NCBI GenBank assembly: GCA_030323885.1
Contig: CM059189.1
Location: 50,193,661-50,257,660, forward strand
Direction of reading: 5' to 3'
DNA: 64,000 nt
Source: Branchipolynoe longqiensis
Lineage: Eukaryota; Annelida; Polychaeta; Phyllodocida; Polynoidae
Shown one piece after another: positions 53,605 through 63,783 of the stretch (position 1 is its first letter; every line of letters starts with the position of its first letter). The position numbers and the translations under genes are program-made. Under the pieces are notes generated by a model. That model saw only the letters and a list, made by a program, of their open reading frames with translations, did no database searches and was not told the origin of the DNA.

Positions 53605-54010
53605 ATTGAGTTTGCCGGTACAAACAGTGCAAAACGTCAGTTTTATTCAGAATTAATAGAAATACAGAGCCCTAACCTTATGAATTTAATATAATCTGTT
53701 TGTTAAATATGTTTTCTGTATGTCTTCCAAGCGGTTTGTTTCTAGGTGGTGGAGTTTTAGAAATATTTCACTTTATCTGTATGAAGATTGCTCACGGCCA
53801 TTGACAATGCATTGAGTTTGCCGGTATGCGCAGTGCAAAACGTCAATTTTATTCCAAATTAATAGAAATGGAGAATCCTAACCTTATAAATTTAATATAA
53901 TCTGGTTCCTTAACATGTTTTCTGAATGGGTTTAAAGCTGTTTGTTTCTAAGTGGTGTGATTTTAGACATATTTCACCTTTTCTGTATGAAGATTGCTCA
54001 TCATCATGCA
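53605..54010. repeat. About 205-bp repeat, 2 copies, related to the MITE at 4.3 kb
   Basis: Copies starting near 53607 and 53812 share 'attgagtttgccggta', 'cagtgcaaaacgtca', 'gaattaatagaaat' and 'tatttcac'. They are inverse to the interior of 4328-4809. Confidence 0.75.
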
Positions 54011-54456
54011 GTGTGACAGTGTGTCGTCCTGCAGCCAAGCAGCATGCGCACTGACCTAAATACCTATGCTGACATCATATGAAATAGGTCTATACTATAT
54101 CACTATTTAGTAGGATCTTGAGCTATCAATTATTTATTAAAACTTTATGCATGTATTTTGAATGTGATATACAAACATTGCTGGAAATAAACTGTGATAT
54201 TTTTAATTAAAAGATTCTAATAAACACTTGTATTTATGTTACTGATTGGCAATAACAATTGCCTTCATCGCATAAATTGGTCATGAAATTGGGCTGTGGG
54301 TCACCACGTGGGTGAATACAATCAACTTGCGAGCACACAGACCATGAATTGCTTTAAGACGTGAATTGCATTACAAGCGCGCGCGGGGTGCAAGTGAAAC
54401 AAATGAGGAACCCGAAAAAGGCCAAATCTGAACCCTCCATTTATACCTGCTTGCAA
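54011..54456. other. AT-rich, no recognisable feature
   Basis: No supported feature. Confidence 0.4.
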
Positions 54457-54937
54457 GCCGGTGTGGTGGTTTCAGCGTGTTCCCGTGCTCAGAGGTGTCC
54501 CTCGCTTCTGCGCTGCTTCTGCGCATGCGCGGATTTCGCATCAACTCGGGTCACCTGAGCCACTTATTGGCGCATGCGCACATCCTACAAACTCGGGTCG
54601 AATAATCTAATACGCTTCTCCGCGCTCGGGTGGACAATCTTTTTTTTTTTTTTTAATAACCGATAAAAATACAGCAAAATAGGATTTAAAGTATTTTATG
54701 ATGGCCCAGTTTACCTATATTTCCATTTAATTAATCTAAGTTATTCTTTTTTTGCACATGGCACATGTATTTGTCGACTCCACTCGCCGTGTTCTATTTG
54801 AATTTCTGACGACTCAGATGACCCGAGTCGCCCGGGTAGTGTTAATCGATTACGGCCATCCTTATTAGATTCTGACGCATGCGCAGAAGCGAGGGACACC
54901 TCTGAGCACGGGAACACGCTGAAACCACCACACCGGC
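54457..54937. mobile_element. MITE with about 70-bp TIRs
   Basis: 'gccggtgtggtggtttcagc' and onward through 'gaggtgtccctcgcttctgc' is mirrored at 54869-54937. The left arm carries an extra 11-bp duplicate ('tgcttctgcgc'). The interior includes a block (54757-54857) that also occurs at 58105-58212, next to the intact LINE. No ORF of significance; superfamily unknown. Confidence 0.75.
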
Positions 54938-55382
54938 CAATTTAGGAAATTCCTGCTCCTGACTTTCTGCGTTTGCCCCATCTCTCTCAAATTCCCCTGG
55001 GGAAAAAAGTAAAAGAAATAACGACTACCAAAGTACCACCACCACCTTATAACGCCTGACCAAACCAATGAAAGCTACTCTAACCACAAAGCTATAGTTG
55101 ACCAAGACAATGTGAATGAATCATGCAACCCCTATGTGCATAATCCCAAATCCACTATTACCTGTATCAGCAAGTCATCCACATTATGTCAATGTATCCA
55201 CACAGGTATGATCAGCAAATCAATGATGTAGTCTAAAGGTTAATGGCTATCCTCCAGTCTACATATACAAAATATGATCCCATTATATTTGTAATGCCTG
55301 ATTTCAACCTGCTATTGTCTATATTGTTCATACCATCTCATCATCTCATCCATAAATAGTTCATATGCACCATAATTGCTAA
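54938..55382. other. No recognisable feature
   Basis: No supported feature. Confidence 0.4.
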
Positions 55383-55475
55383 GGCAGGAAGACCAGCGCC
55401 TCTGTGCTAAAAAAAGATGCTTTTCAACTGGAATATAAGATTTGAACAAAGAAAACAACAACAAAATAAAGGAAA
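55383..55475 (+). mobile_element. LINE 3'-UTR fragment
   Basis: 'aggaagaccagcgcctctgt' with an A-rich tail parallels the 3' end of the LINE at 22510-23965, but is diverged. Confidence 0.5.
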
Positions 55476-55582
55476 TTATAGAACTGCAATCAAGGCGAGT
55501 GAAGTGGCTTCGGCTGCAATTTAATTACACAAATGATTAAATTGTTTATTGAAAATAGGTGTTTTGGTTAGCTCTGTAGCTA

Positions 55583-56177
55583 AAGCCCCAGTCAGACCTC
55601 ACCGGATTGGAGAAACGGACAGAAAACGGACACTGTCCGGTGAAATTCGGCAATGTACGGTTTATATACGGTTGGCAACCGGCGTGTCCGTTATCTTTCC
55701 GGTGGTGTCCGGTGGTGTCCGACGGTGTTCAGTATAAGTTTTGAATATGCACAAACCTTGTACCAGACACTGCTGGACTGAAGTTTACGGTTGGTGTGCG
55801 GTTTAAGTCCGTTTAGTCCGTTTTGTCCGTTTCATGTCTGGTACCCATCCGTTACGTCTCCGGTTTGCTTCCTGCCAAGTCCGTTGGGGTTTTTTTGTTT
55901 TGTTTATTTTTTATTGCGAGAATTCGGTCAGTATATGTTTTCGGCATTTCCGTGAATAATCCGTAACGTCCGTTTGACATTCGGTTTTCGTCCGTTTCTC
56001 GTCCGGTGTATATTCATTAATGTACATTCCTTGTACGTTTAGCATCCGTTTAGTCTGGCGGCCATTGCAACAGTTCAACACATTTCGGTACATTTTGATA
56101 CTGAACACCACCGGACTAGACAATTCTTTGTCCGGTTTATGTCCGTTTCTCAATCCGGTAAGGTCTGACTGGGCCTT
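55583..56177. mobile_element. MITE with subterminal GTCCG motifs
   Basis: The left end 'agccccagtcagacctcacc' plus 'ggattggagaaacggac' is the near-inverse of the right end ('gtccgtttctcaatccggta', 'aggtctgactgggcc'). TAA and TTA flank it. GTCCG or its inverse recurs more than 15 times inside ('ggtggtgtccggtggtgtcc', 'gtccgtttagtccgtttt'). 595 bp, no ORF. Confidence 0.8.
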
Positions 56178-56494
56178 AAGTAAGATTCCTAAAAACCAAA
56201 CTTAGATGTGGAGCTCTGAGGGACACTTGGTTCCTCTTTTATTTAATCAAATATACATGCTCATTGAGCATGCACAATAAGTACAGGATATACATGTACT
56301 TATGTCATTTATCAGGAAAATATAATGCAATTATGACTCTGGTTCATTTAGTATTATATCAAATGCATGCCTGCCGTTATCTCATTTCATTTGTACATCA
56401 AATAAAATTATGTTTATTGAGGTCAATATTTATCAGTAATATCTCAAATCATAGCTGAAGATAAGTCATGTATCACGTAGACCCAAGGAAACTA
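56178..56494. other. AT-rich, no recognisable feature
   Basis: No supported feature. Confidence 0.4.
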
Positions 56495-56687
56495 CAGTAA
56501 AACCTATTTAAATGGACCGACCATGGGACCGACTTTAAATGGTCCATTTGGGAAGGAGGTCGGTTTAAGGAGGTTTCTTTAATCATTACAATGGTATTGT
56601 ATTGGTGATCGCTTGGGACCCAAATAAAGCGATCGAGATAGGGGAGTGGTCGAGTTGTGGAGGTGGTCGGTTAGAGAGGTTTTACTG
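56495..56687. mobile_element. pogo/Tc1-mariner-like MITE, copy 3
   Basis: 193 bp with CAGTAAAACCTA...GAGGTTTTACTG ends and TA on both sides. The best-preserved of the three copies. Confidence 0.85.
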
Positions 56688-57282
56688 TATCTGTATTTAC
56701 CTTAATTAGCAATGTATAAAAACATAACTGGGGTTAATTCATTTGTCATGTACATAAAATAAAGAAGTTTGTGTTTTTAGCTGATTTAGCATTTATATAG
56801 GAAGCATGCATGTTGTTAGCTCATTTCTCATATACATAGAATGACACCATCTATGAACTTAACTCAATACATTTAAATGTGACTCTATTTTTGGGATTTT
56901 TGTCAGGTACATGAACAAAATATGTATTTAGGTCAGTTACAATACGACATAGAGTCACGAGGTTAGGTTTTAAACTGATGAGACGCTGAACTGTACATAT
57001 CCAGCGAGAAATGCTCTGGCATGTAAATTAGATGATGATGATGATGATGATGATTATGGCGAAAATGATGATAATAAATTAGAATAGTATGCTAATGATA
57101 ACATACTACTAATAATAATAATACAAATAACACTAATAATAAGATATGATACGATTCCCAGTTTCCTACAAAACTCCTTCAATTGAGCATTTTTCACATC
57201 GATGAGTAAGAAGTGTGTTGTTTTTGGTCGCCTTCTTTATTACTTACCTTCCTAGAATAATTCCCATTTATGCACGATAAAC
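56688..57282. other. AT-rich with short ATG microsatellite
   Basis: A (GAT)n run at 57031-57053 and loose 'aataata' repeats to 57140. No gene. Confidence 0.5.
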
Positions 57283-57668
57283 ACAAACTCTCACACTCAC
57301 ACACTCACACACCCACACACCCACACACACACCCACACAACCACACACACACACACAAACACACACACACCCACACACACACCCACACACACACTCACAC
57401 ACCCACACACCCACCCACACACACACACCCACACCCCCACACACACACCCACACACACAAACACACACACACACCCACACACAAACACACACACACCCAC
57501 ACACCCACAAACACACACACCCACACACCCACACACAAACACACAAACACACAAACACCCACCCACACCCACACACCCACACCCACACACCCACACCCAC
57601 ACACACACCCACACACACACCCACACACACACAAACACACACACCCCCACACAAACACACACACACAG
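57283..57668. repeat. CACACACCCA microsatellite
   Basis: Runs of CACACA broken by CCCA and AACA. Frames on both strands are artefacts. Confidence 0.92.
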
Positions 57669-58230
57669 CCTGCTATTTGTGACCTGTAACCAGAAAGCAC
57701 GGTCTCGCGTTGCTTCCCCCCGTGACGATGATAAATAAGCCTGTACCAATAACACTTATTGGCGCATTGTGGGCCCGGTCAATGACAGCGAGGCTCCGCG
57801 CATGCGCCGGTCACACGCGATGAGACGCCCGCGTTCGGGCTGCCCGAAATAGGGGCAGCTAAGTTTCCTCTTCGTTCTAATTTCAGGGAGTTTGTTGGTT
57901 TGTTTTTTGCTGTTGTCATTTTTGTTAAGTGTTGTTGGTGTCTTTTTTTTCGCTGTTGTCAATTTGTTGTTGTTATATAAATATATACATATTTAGATAC
58001 ATTCGGTGCTTTCTTGATTTATTGTTGGAAGGTGCCAGCACAAATGTGACGCCATCACTCCTAGCAAACCCCAGCCAAGAAGTGGGTACTGGGGTCGGGT
58101 CATTTTGCACACGGCACGTGTATTTCTCGGCTCCACTCGCGGTGTTTGATTTGAAATTCTGACGCCGGATTCGGGTGACCCGAATTGCCCGGGTCGTGTT
58201 AATCGATTACGGTCTATCTGTACGCCAAGC
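57669..58230. other. Flank of the LINE with a shared 100-bp block
   Basis: 58105-58212 repeats the block at 54757-54857 ('gcccgggtcgtgttaatcga' side). There is no ORF of note. The true 5' end of the LINE lies somewhere here or just after. Confidence 0.5.
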
Positions 58231-58284
58231 AGTATTGAGCCCCCAACATAAACACACAGTGATATCAGCCATTCTTAACCAAAT

Positions 58285-59475
58285 ATGGCTACATTCTCGG
58301 AAAAAGTGGCACAAAGGGTTACAAAATTAACCTCCCCGAAGCGCAGATCACAACATCAGGATGTGATTGATGAGGAGAATGATGGTTTTGACAAGTCGGA
58401 AATTGGCTCACCTGACGGGCGCAAATCTGACAAGGCCAAGGACACTGTGAGTGTGAAAACGCACAAATCAAAAAACTTGACAACAACATGCAAAACATCA
58501 GATAAAATTGACACGATAACACAGAAATTGGAGAAACAAGTTAAAGGAGGTAAGGTAGATAAGTCTAGTACTGCAGGTCTACACGTACCATTAGATGATA
58601 AATGGGCCTGTCATGGATGTAAAACTGAGGGGCATAAATTCCTAGCAGGCTGCAAGATATGTGAAAACTGGTTCTGTGGTAAATGTCAAAATCTAAGAAT
58701 GGATGCACTGAAACTTCTGGCATCTTGTAAGACCATTTACTGGTTCTGCACATCTTGTAATGAGTTGGGTGTTGATGCAATCAATAACGCCAAACTTGAT
58801 CAGATGGTCCCTGCAGCACAACAGCAGAGGTTGGTGCTTGAAATCAATAAGGCTGTGACGTCACTTCAAGACACGGTGAAGATGGCAGAAGAAAAGATAC
58901 AGTTGAGCTATGCCGATATGGTCAGGAGACTTGACAGCAACATACAAAAGATTGCTGAATCAAAATCGGGTCCGAGTGAAGATAGACCTACATCATTTGA
59001 TCTGAGAGAGTTACAGGAACGCCAGGAGCGATCGAAGAATCTGGTAATCTATGGCATACCAGAGAGTACTTCGGACAGCCGAGAGAACAGAAAGACACAC
59101 GATCAAGCCATGTTCCAGTCTATATGTCAGGAGGGACTAAATATTGAGGCGGATGTTATGGATACAGTACGTCTCGGTGAGAAGAAAACTGGAGTGGCCA
59201 GACCCCTGAGAGTCAAGCTCACGGAAGAAACTGATGCCAGACACATACTAAGACAGGCAAAAAACTTAGCACGGTCGGAGGAGGAGGTGCTGAGGAAAAC
59301 ATTCATCCGCAAAGACATGACGCCAACCGAACGCAGAGAGGATTACCTACTCCGATTGGAGCTGAAGAAGAAGCGAGCAGAGTCCACAGACAAAGAAGAC
59401 GGAAAACGTTGGATAATCAGGCGAGGAAACATTGTGGACGTCAGCAGACGTCTGAGTCAGAGCAAGGAGACCTAG
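58285..59475 (+). CDS. LINE ORF1: PHD-like finger, coiled coil and RRM-like region
   Basis: 396 codons. This RNA-binding protein of the element would coat the transcript and form the RNP. Residues about 108-156 form a Cys-rich PHD-like finger (CHGCKTEGHKFLAGCKICEN, then WFCGKC and YWFCTSC). This is known from ORF1 proteins of several CR1 and related LINEs. Residues 165-235 are helical and may multimerise. Residues 245-340 (KNLVIYGIPESTSDSRENR, VMDTVRLGEKKTGVARPLRV) resemble the RRM-like and C-terminal domain of LINE ORF1s. Lys-rich, disordered N-terminus. The start ATG at 58285 has a purine at -3. It overlaps ORF2 by 67 bases. Confidence 0.88.
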   Translation: MATFSEKVAQRVTKLTSPKRRSQHQDVIDEENDGFDKSEIGSPDGRKSDKAKDTVSVKTHKSKNLTTTCKTSDKIDTITQKLEKQVKGGKVDKSSTAGLHVPLDDKWACHGCKTEGHKFLAGCKICENWFCGKCQNLRMDALKLLASCKTIYWFCTSCNELGVDAINNAKLDQMVPAAQQQRLVLEINKAVTSLQDTVKMAEEKIQLSYADMVRRLDSNIQKIAESKSGPSEDRPTSFDLRELQERQERSKNLVIYGIPESTSDSRENRKTHDQAMFQSICQEGLNIEADVMDTVRLGEKKTGVARPLRVKLTEETDARHILRQAKNLARSEEEVLRKTFIRKDMTPTERREDYLLRLELKKKRAESTDKEDGKRWIIRRGNIVDVSRRLSQSKET

Positions 59476-62414
59476 CCACAGGTAGTTTGAACTGTAAATA
59501 TCTAGATAAATTACATTGTTTTTACACAAATACAGACACCCTAATGAATAAGCGACTAGAACTAGCTGAGGTTCTTTCGGAGTATAAACCTGATATCATC
59601 GCCTTAACAGAGATTTTAAATAAAAATCGAAGCATGGACCCAGAACAACATGAACTGGTATTTCAAGGCTACGATCACCATACTAACATTGATAGAAATC
59701 ACAGAAGGGGAGTGATCCTGTACACAAGATCTCACCTTAATATATGTGTAAAGGAAATTCCAGGACAAGATGCCTTTGAAGAGTCGCTATGGTTTGAACT
59801 GAACTTAAAGGGTACAGACAAACTCCTCCTGGGTGTTGTGTACAGATCGCCAAGCTGCTCGAAGGAGAACCATGACCACCTGCGGACCCTACTGAAGAAT
59901 GCTATGGACTTAGGGACAAGTCATATCCTTGTCGTAGGAGACTTTAACTACAGTGAGATCAACTGGAAAGTGGGGACGATGCCAACTGCAATAACAAATC
60001 CAGCTACAGCATTTGTTGAGACACTCAGGGACTTGTACTTACACCAGCATATAATGGATCCAACCCACTACCGGGCAAACCAACAGCCGAATACGCTAGA
60101 CCTAGTGATCACCAATGAAGAAGGCATGGTGGACAATGTGGCCCTAAATGTACCTGTTGGCAAGAGTCATCATACATGTATCACATTTGATTTCATGTGC
60201 TACACAGAACGACCTGCAAAGATAACACCAAAGTTCCAGTACCACAAGGGAAACTACACAGCCATGAGAGAAGATGCTGCCAAAATGGACTGGAATCAGG
60301 AAGGTACCGATCTGGATGAAATGTGGCTCAGTTTCATGAACAATATTAAACTTTTGGCAGAGAACCACATTCCTAAGTCGAAACCGCATCAGATAAACAG
60401 ACCTATATATATGACAGCCAAGGCCAGAGAAAAGGTAAAGACAAAGAACAAGACGTTTCGCACTTGGCGCAGAACACGAGACGGTAACGACTACCGAGTG
60501 TACACCAAGGCTAGAAACCAGGCCAAGTGGGAATGCCAGAAGGCAGAGAGGGAGTTTGAGAAAAAACTTGCCAAGGAATGTAAGAAAAACCCAAAGGCGT
60601 TCTTCAGATATGCAAACTCCAAGATGAAGACAAGATCCGGAATTGCACACCTTACCAGAGAAGATGGCAGTCTCACCGCTACAGATAAGGACAAAGCAGA
60701 AGTGTTAAATAAATTCTTCTCTTCAGTTTTTACGAGAGAAGACATAACCAATATGCCAAACATCCCAGATACTAAAACAGATGTGATCTTGGAAGATACA
60801 GATTTTACCATAGACGAGGTAGCTAATAAGTTATCCAGATTGAATCCAAATAAAGCTGCAGGCCCGGATGGAGCATCCCCGAGAATCTTGAAAGAACTAC
60901 ACACTATAATAGCTGAACCACTGTACAATATATATAGAAAATCAATCGACCAAGGGAAACTACCTAGAGACTGGAAGATCGGCTATGTGTCCCCAATCTT
61001 CAAGAAAGGTGACCGACATCAGGCTAAAAATTACCGACCCGTTAGTTTAACCTCGGTCATATGTAAAACACTGGAGTCTATAATACATGACAAGATCATG
61101 CACCATCTCGTCCAGAACCAACTATTGACAAAGTTCCAGCATGGTTTTGTCAAGGGGAGATCTTGTGTAACCCAGATACTGGCAGTTCTAGACAGATGGA
61201 CAGAAGCACTGGACAATGACAGCAATGTAGATTCAGTGTACTTAGATTTTGCCAAAGCGTTTGACAGTGTGCCCCACAAACGCCTACTCATGAAGATGAA
61301 GAGCTTCGGTATTACTGGAAAACTATGGACCTGGATCGAGGATTTCCTTCATGCAAGAATACAGCACCTAGTTATCAATGGTGTGAAATCCCTGGCAGCG
61401 TTAGTGTTGAGTGGTATTCCGCAAGGAAGTGTTCTAGGACCCCTACTGTTCATATGTTTCATTAACGACATGCCCGAGGTCATCCATGCATTCATCCAGA
61501 TGTTTGCGGATGATACAAAGCTGTATATGGAGGTTAACAGCCCTGAAGATCAACAGGTGCTACAAAAAGACCTAACTGCACTTGAAGACTGGGCCAACCT
61601 GTGGCAACTACGTTTCAATGCACAGACGTGCAAGGTCATGCACCTGGGTAACAGAAATGAAAATCTCAGTTACTACATGCACCAAGATGGAGAAGAAGTC
61701 CAGCTCCAAGTGACAGAACTAGAGAAACATCTTGGCATATACATGGACGTCGGACTCACCTTCTCATATCACAGTGAACAAAAGGTGACCAAAGCGAACA
61801 AGCTTCTAGGCATGATACGCCGCTCGTACACGTATCTAGACAATGACACGGTGAAGACACTGTACACGTCACTGATCCGGCCGCACCTTGAGTATGGCAA
61901 CACGGCTTGGACACCGAAGTTCAAGAAGGACATGTCAATGATCGAGAGTGTACAGAGACGTGCTACAAAGTTATCACCAACCATAAGAGAACTACCATAC
62001 GAAGAACATCTCAGGATTCTCAACCTACCCAGCTTATACTACCGAAGGGCCAGGGGAGACATAATAGAAGCATTCAAACACGTCACTGGAAGATATGCGG
62101 TTGATGCTAGATACCTGAAGCTGGCCAACTGTAAAACTAGAGGTCATCGATACAAGCTGAAGAAGGAAAGAGCAATAAAACCTGTCAGACAGCTATTCTT
62201 CAGTAACAGGATAGTAAATGCCTGGAACGCATTGCCTGAACATGTCATAGAAGCGCCTTCCGTCAACGCCTTCAAAGGCAGACTGGATAAGCATTGGAGG
62301 GGGCTGCAATATTGCATACATCCGGTACTCATTGCATTTAATCCTAGTGAATCAAATTTTGACATGCATCGACCTGATACAGGCTATAAGCCTAACAAAA
62401 TCAGAAGCGGATGA
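59409..62414 (+). CDS. LINE ORF2: endonuclease-reverse transcriptase
   Basis: 1001 codons, no stop or frameshift. It nicks the target and copies the RNA at the nick (target-primed reverse transcription). The apurinic-type endonuclease spans about residues 35-260: NTDTLMNK, the Glu in IIALTEIL near 72, GVVYRSPS near 152, VVGDFNYSEINW near 178 and KSHHTCITFDF near 256. The RT spans about 490-760: NKAAGPDGASPRIL, SVYLDFAKAFDSVPHK near 609, GIPQGSVLGPLLF near 670 and the catalytic FADDTKLY near 699. The C-terminus (LEYGNTAWTPK, RATKLSPTIRELPYEEHLRI) is the usual thumb and tail. No RNase H. The N-terminal Met is uncertain, since the first 35 residues overlap ORF1 in another frame and translation may start by reinitiation or frameshift. 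Confidence 0.93.
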   Translation: MDNQARKHCGRQQTSESEQGDLATGSLNCKYLDKLHCFYTNTDTLMNKRLELAEVLSEYKPDIIALTEILNKNRSMDPEQHELVFQGYDHHTNIDRNHRRGVILYTRSHLNICVKEIPGQDAFEESLWFELNLKGTDKLLLGVVYRSPSCSKENHDHLRTLLKNAMDLGTSHILVVGDFNYSEINWKVGTMPTAITNPATAFVETLRDLYLHQHIMDPTHYRANQQPNTLDLVITNEEGMVDNVALNVPVGKSHHTCITFDFMCYTERPAKITPKFQYHKGNYTAMREDAAKMDWNQEGTDLDEMWLSFMNNIKLLAENHIPKSKPHQINRPIYMTAKAREKVKTKNKTFRTWRRTRDGNDYRVYTKARNQAKWECQKAEREFEKKLAKECKKNPKAFFRYANSKMKTRSGIAHLTREDGSLTATDKDKAEVLNKFFSSVFTREDITNMPNIPDTKTDVILEDTDFTIDEVANKLSRLNPNKAAGPDGASPRILKELHTIIAEPLYNIYRKSIDQGKLPRDWKIGYVSPIFKKGDRHQAKNYRPVSLTSVICKTLESIIHDKIMHHLVQNQLLTKFQHGFVKGRSCVTQILAVLDRWTEALDNDSNVDSVYLDFAKAFDSVPHKRLLMKMKSFGITGKLWTWIEDFLHARIQHLVINGVKSLAALVLSGIPQGSVLGPLLFICFINDMPEVIHAFIQMFADDTKLYMEVNSPEDQQVLQKDLTALEDWANLWQLRFNAQTCKVMHLGNRNENLSYYMHQDGEEVQLQVTELEKHLGIYMDVGLTFSYHSEQKVTKANKLLGMIRRSYTYLDNDTVKTLYTSLIRPHLEYGNTAWTPKFKKDMSMIESVQRRATKLSPTIRELPYEEHLRILNLPSLYYRRARGDIIEAFKHVTGRYAVDARYLKLANCKTRGHRYKLKKERAIKPVRQLFFSNRIVNAWNALPEHVIEAPSVNAFKGRLDKHWRGLQYCIHPVLIAFNPSESNFDMHRPDTGYKPNKIRSG

Positions 62415-62463
62415 GTATGAGTATGAGTATTTGCCATATACATAGGTTATATATATATATATA

Positions 62464-62806
62464 CCGGTGAACCTCGATCCAACGGACAACAATGCAATGG
62501 AATCCGGATCCAACAGACACAATCCACTAGAGTGAGCTAGGCTCCCACACATGTGTAATGCATACTCACACATATGCATACTCATTCACACATACAAACA
62601 TACCCACATAGTGCCATGCACACATAGTGCCATGCACACATAGTGCCATGCACAGAGCCGTGCAGGTTTGTTTGTTAAAATTTAACATCCTAGCAACATC
62701 TAAGGTCATACACCTATAGATAAAGCAATTTCGTCGCTGCAACGGACAAACAGCTTTAACGGACAACTGCTCCCCCCTATTAGTCCGTTGGATCGAGGTT
62801 CATCTG
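62464..62806. mobile_element. pogo/Tc1-mariner-like MITE with embedded SINE tail
   Basis: Ends 'ccggtgaacctcgatccaac' and the inverse of 'cagatgaacctcgatccaac', flanked by TA. GGAC/GTCC motifs recur inside. A 45-bp piece of the SINE 3' end (62667-62710) lies in the middle. A short ACACATAGTGCCATGC repeat (three copies) is at 62608-62655. Confidence 0.82.
62667..62710 (-). mobile_element. SINE tail fragment inside MITE
   Basis: 'aacatcctagcaacatctaa' plus 'ggtcata' match the SINE stem-loop region, with a decayed stem. Confidence 0.55.
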
Positions 62807-62809
62807 TAT

Positions 62810-63430
62810 ATGTGTTTGTTGTTGTTTTGTTTTATATTATATCGTGACCTATAATGAATTAATGACGGATAAGCAAAGGAATTGTCACCTCTCGGTTATT
62901 GCCATCCTGGCCACTTCGCTAACACCTCTATGTCTGTCTGTATAAATTATTGTTATGTAATTTAATGTTATTTTATTACATGTATTATTCTGTACTATGC
63001 CTCCTTGACTCCACCCATGTCACTGGTGGCGCCGACACCGGGCTTCCTCGTTACTAACAGACGCGCCACATTGTCAGTCGCACCGGAGGATTTTTGTTAA
63101 TGCAAGAGCCAGTTCTTGTTTCCTCCGCTGGCGCCACCTGAAAATGATCGACGATTGCCTTCCCCTGCCATTATGGTCGGGTTTTAAACTGTTATATGAG
63201 TAAATACTTTATGTATACATACACATATGTGTACATATACATGATATATACACACAACTATGTAAGGAATAGTCCTATATATCATCATATATATGTACTC
63301 ATTCTATTGTCAACGTTTTTAGTTCAGTGACTGCTTGTCAGGATAATGTGACTTAAAATTCACTACGATTTTCCTCCACAAAATCCTGATTCCCGTCTAA
63401 TGCAGTTGACTAATTGCTTGTAATTCTCAT
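62810..63430. other. No recognisable feature
   Basis: Includes 'gcgccgacaccgggcttcct' and a nearby 'ctggcgccacc' but no paired repeat. AT-rich TATATA phrases at 63200-63300. Confidence 0.4.
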
Positions 63431-63435
63431 GTTAA

Positions 63436-63783
63436 AGCTGCATAGTCCGATGAAATATCAAATTTTCAAAACCAAACCAATTATCTAGATTTGATTTTAC
63501 ATATCTAACTTAGATACTGATGCACTTATTAAGCATTTGTTTCTGCGTAAAAGGAAATACTGAGTCAATTTAACATAACCTGTTACTGCAGAAGTCCATG
63601 GTGTCAGAGTTTTGGCAAGCTTGCCAAAACTAATTTTCCATGTTTGTACTCAAAATATCTCAAAAGTATACCATTTAAAATAAAAGTAACTTTGAACTAG
63701 TGTAAAGTAAATATTAATGATTGATCTAATATATTTATCTCAGAAGAAAATGCAGAAATTCAAAACCATCGGACTATGCAACT
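63436..63783. mobile_element. TTAA-flanked MITE, copy 4
   Basis: 348 bp, ends AGCTGCATAGTCCGATG and the inverse CATCGGACTATGCAACT, flanked by TTAA (63432-63435 and 63784-63787). The fullest copy, sharing 'tagatactgatgcacttatt' with 12712 and 26577. Confidence 0.82.

Larger units (their letters stand above)
58231..62430 (+). mobile_element. Apparently intact CR1/Jockey-type LINE
   Basis: Two long uninterrupted ORFs (58285-59475 and 59409-62414) and a very short 3' UTR ending in (ATGAGT)n. The 5' boundary is uncertain; 58231 is a guess based on the end of the repeat shared with 54.8 kb. ORF order, the PHD-like ORF1 and the apurinic-type endonuclease plus RT place it in the CR1/Jockey group. 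Sub-clade not assigned. Confidence 0.85.
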
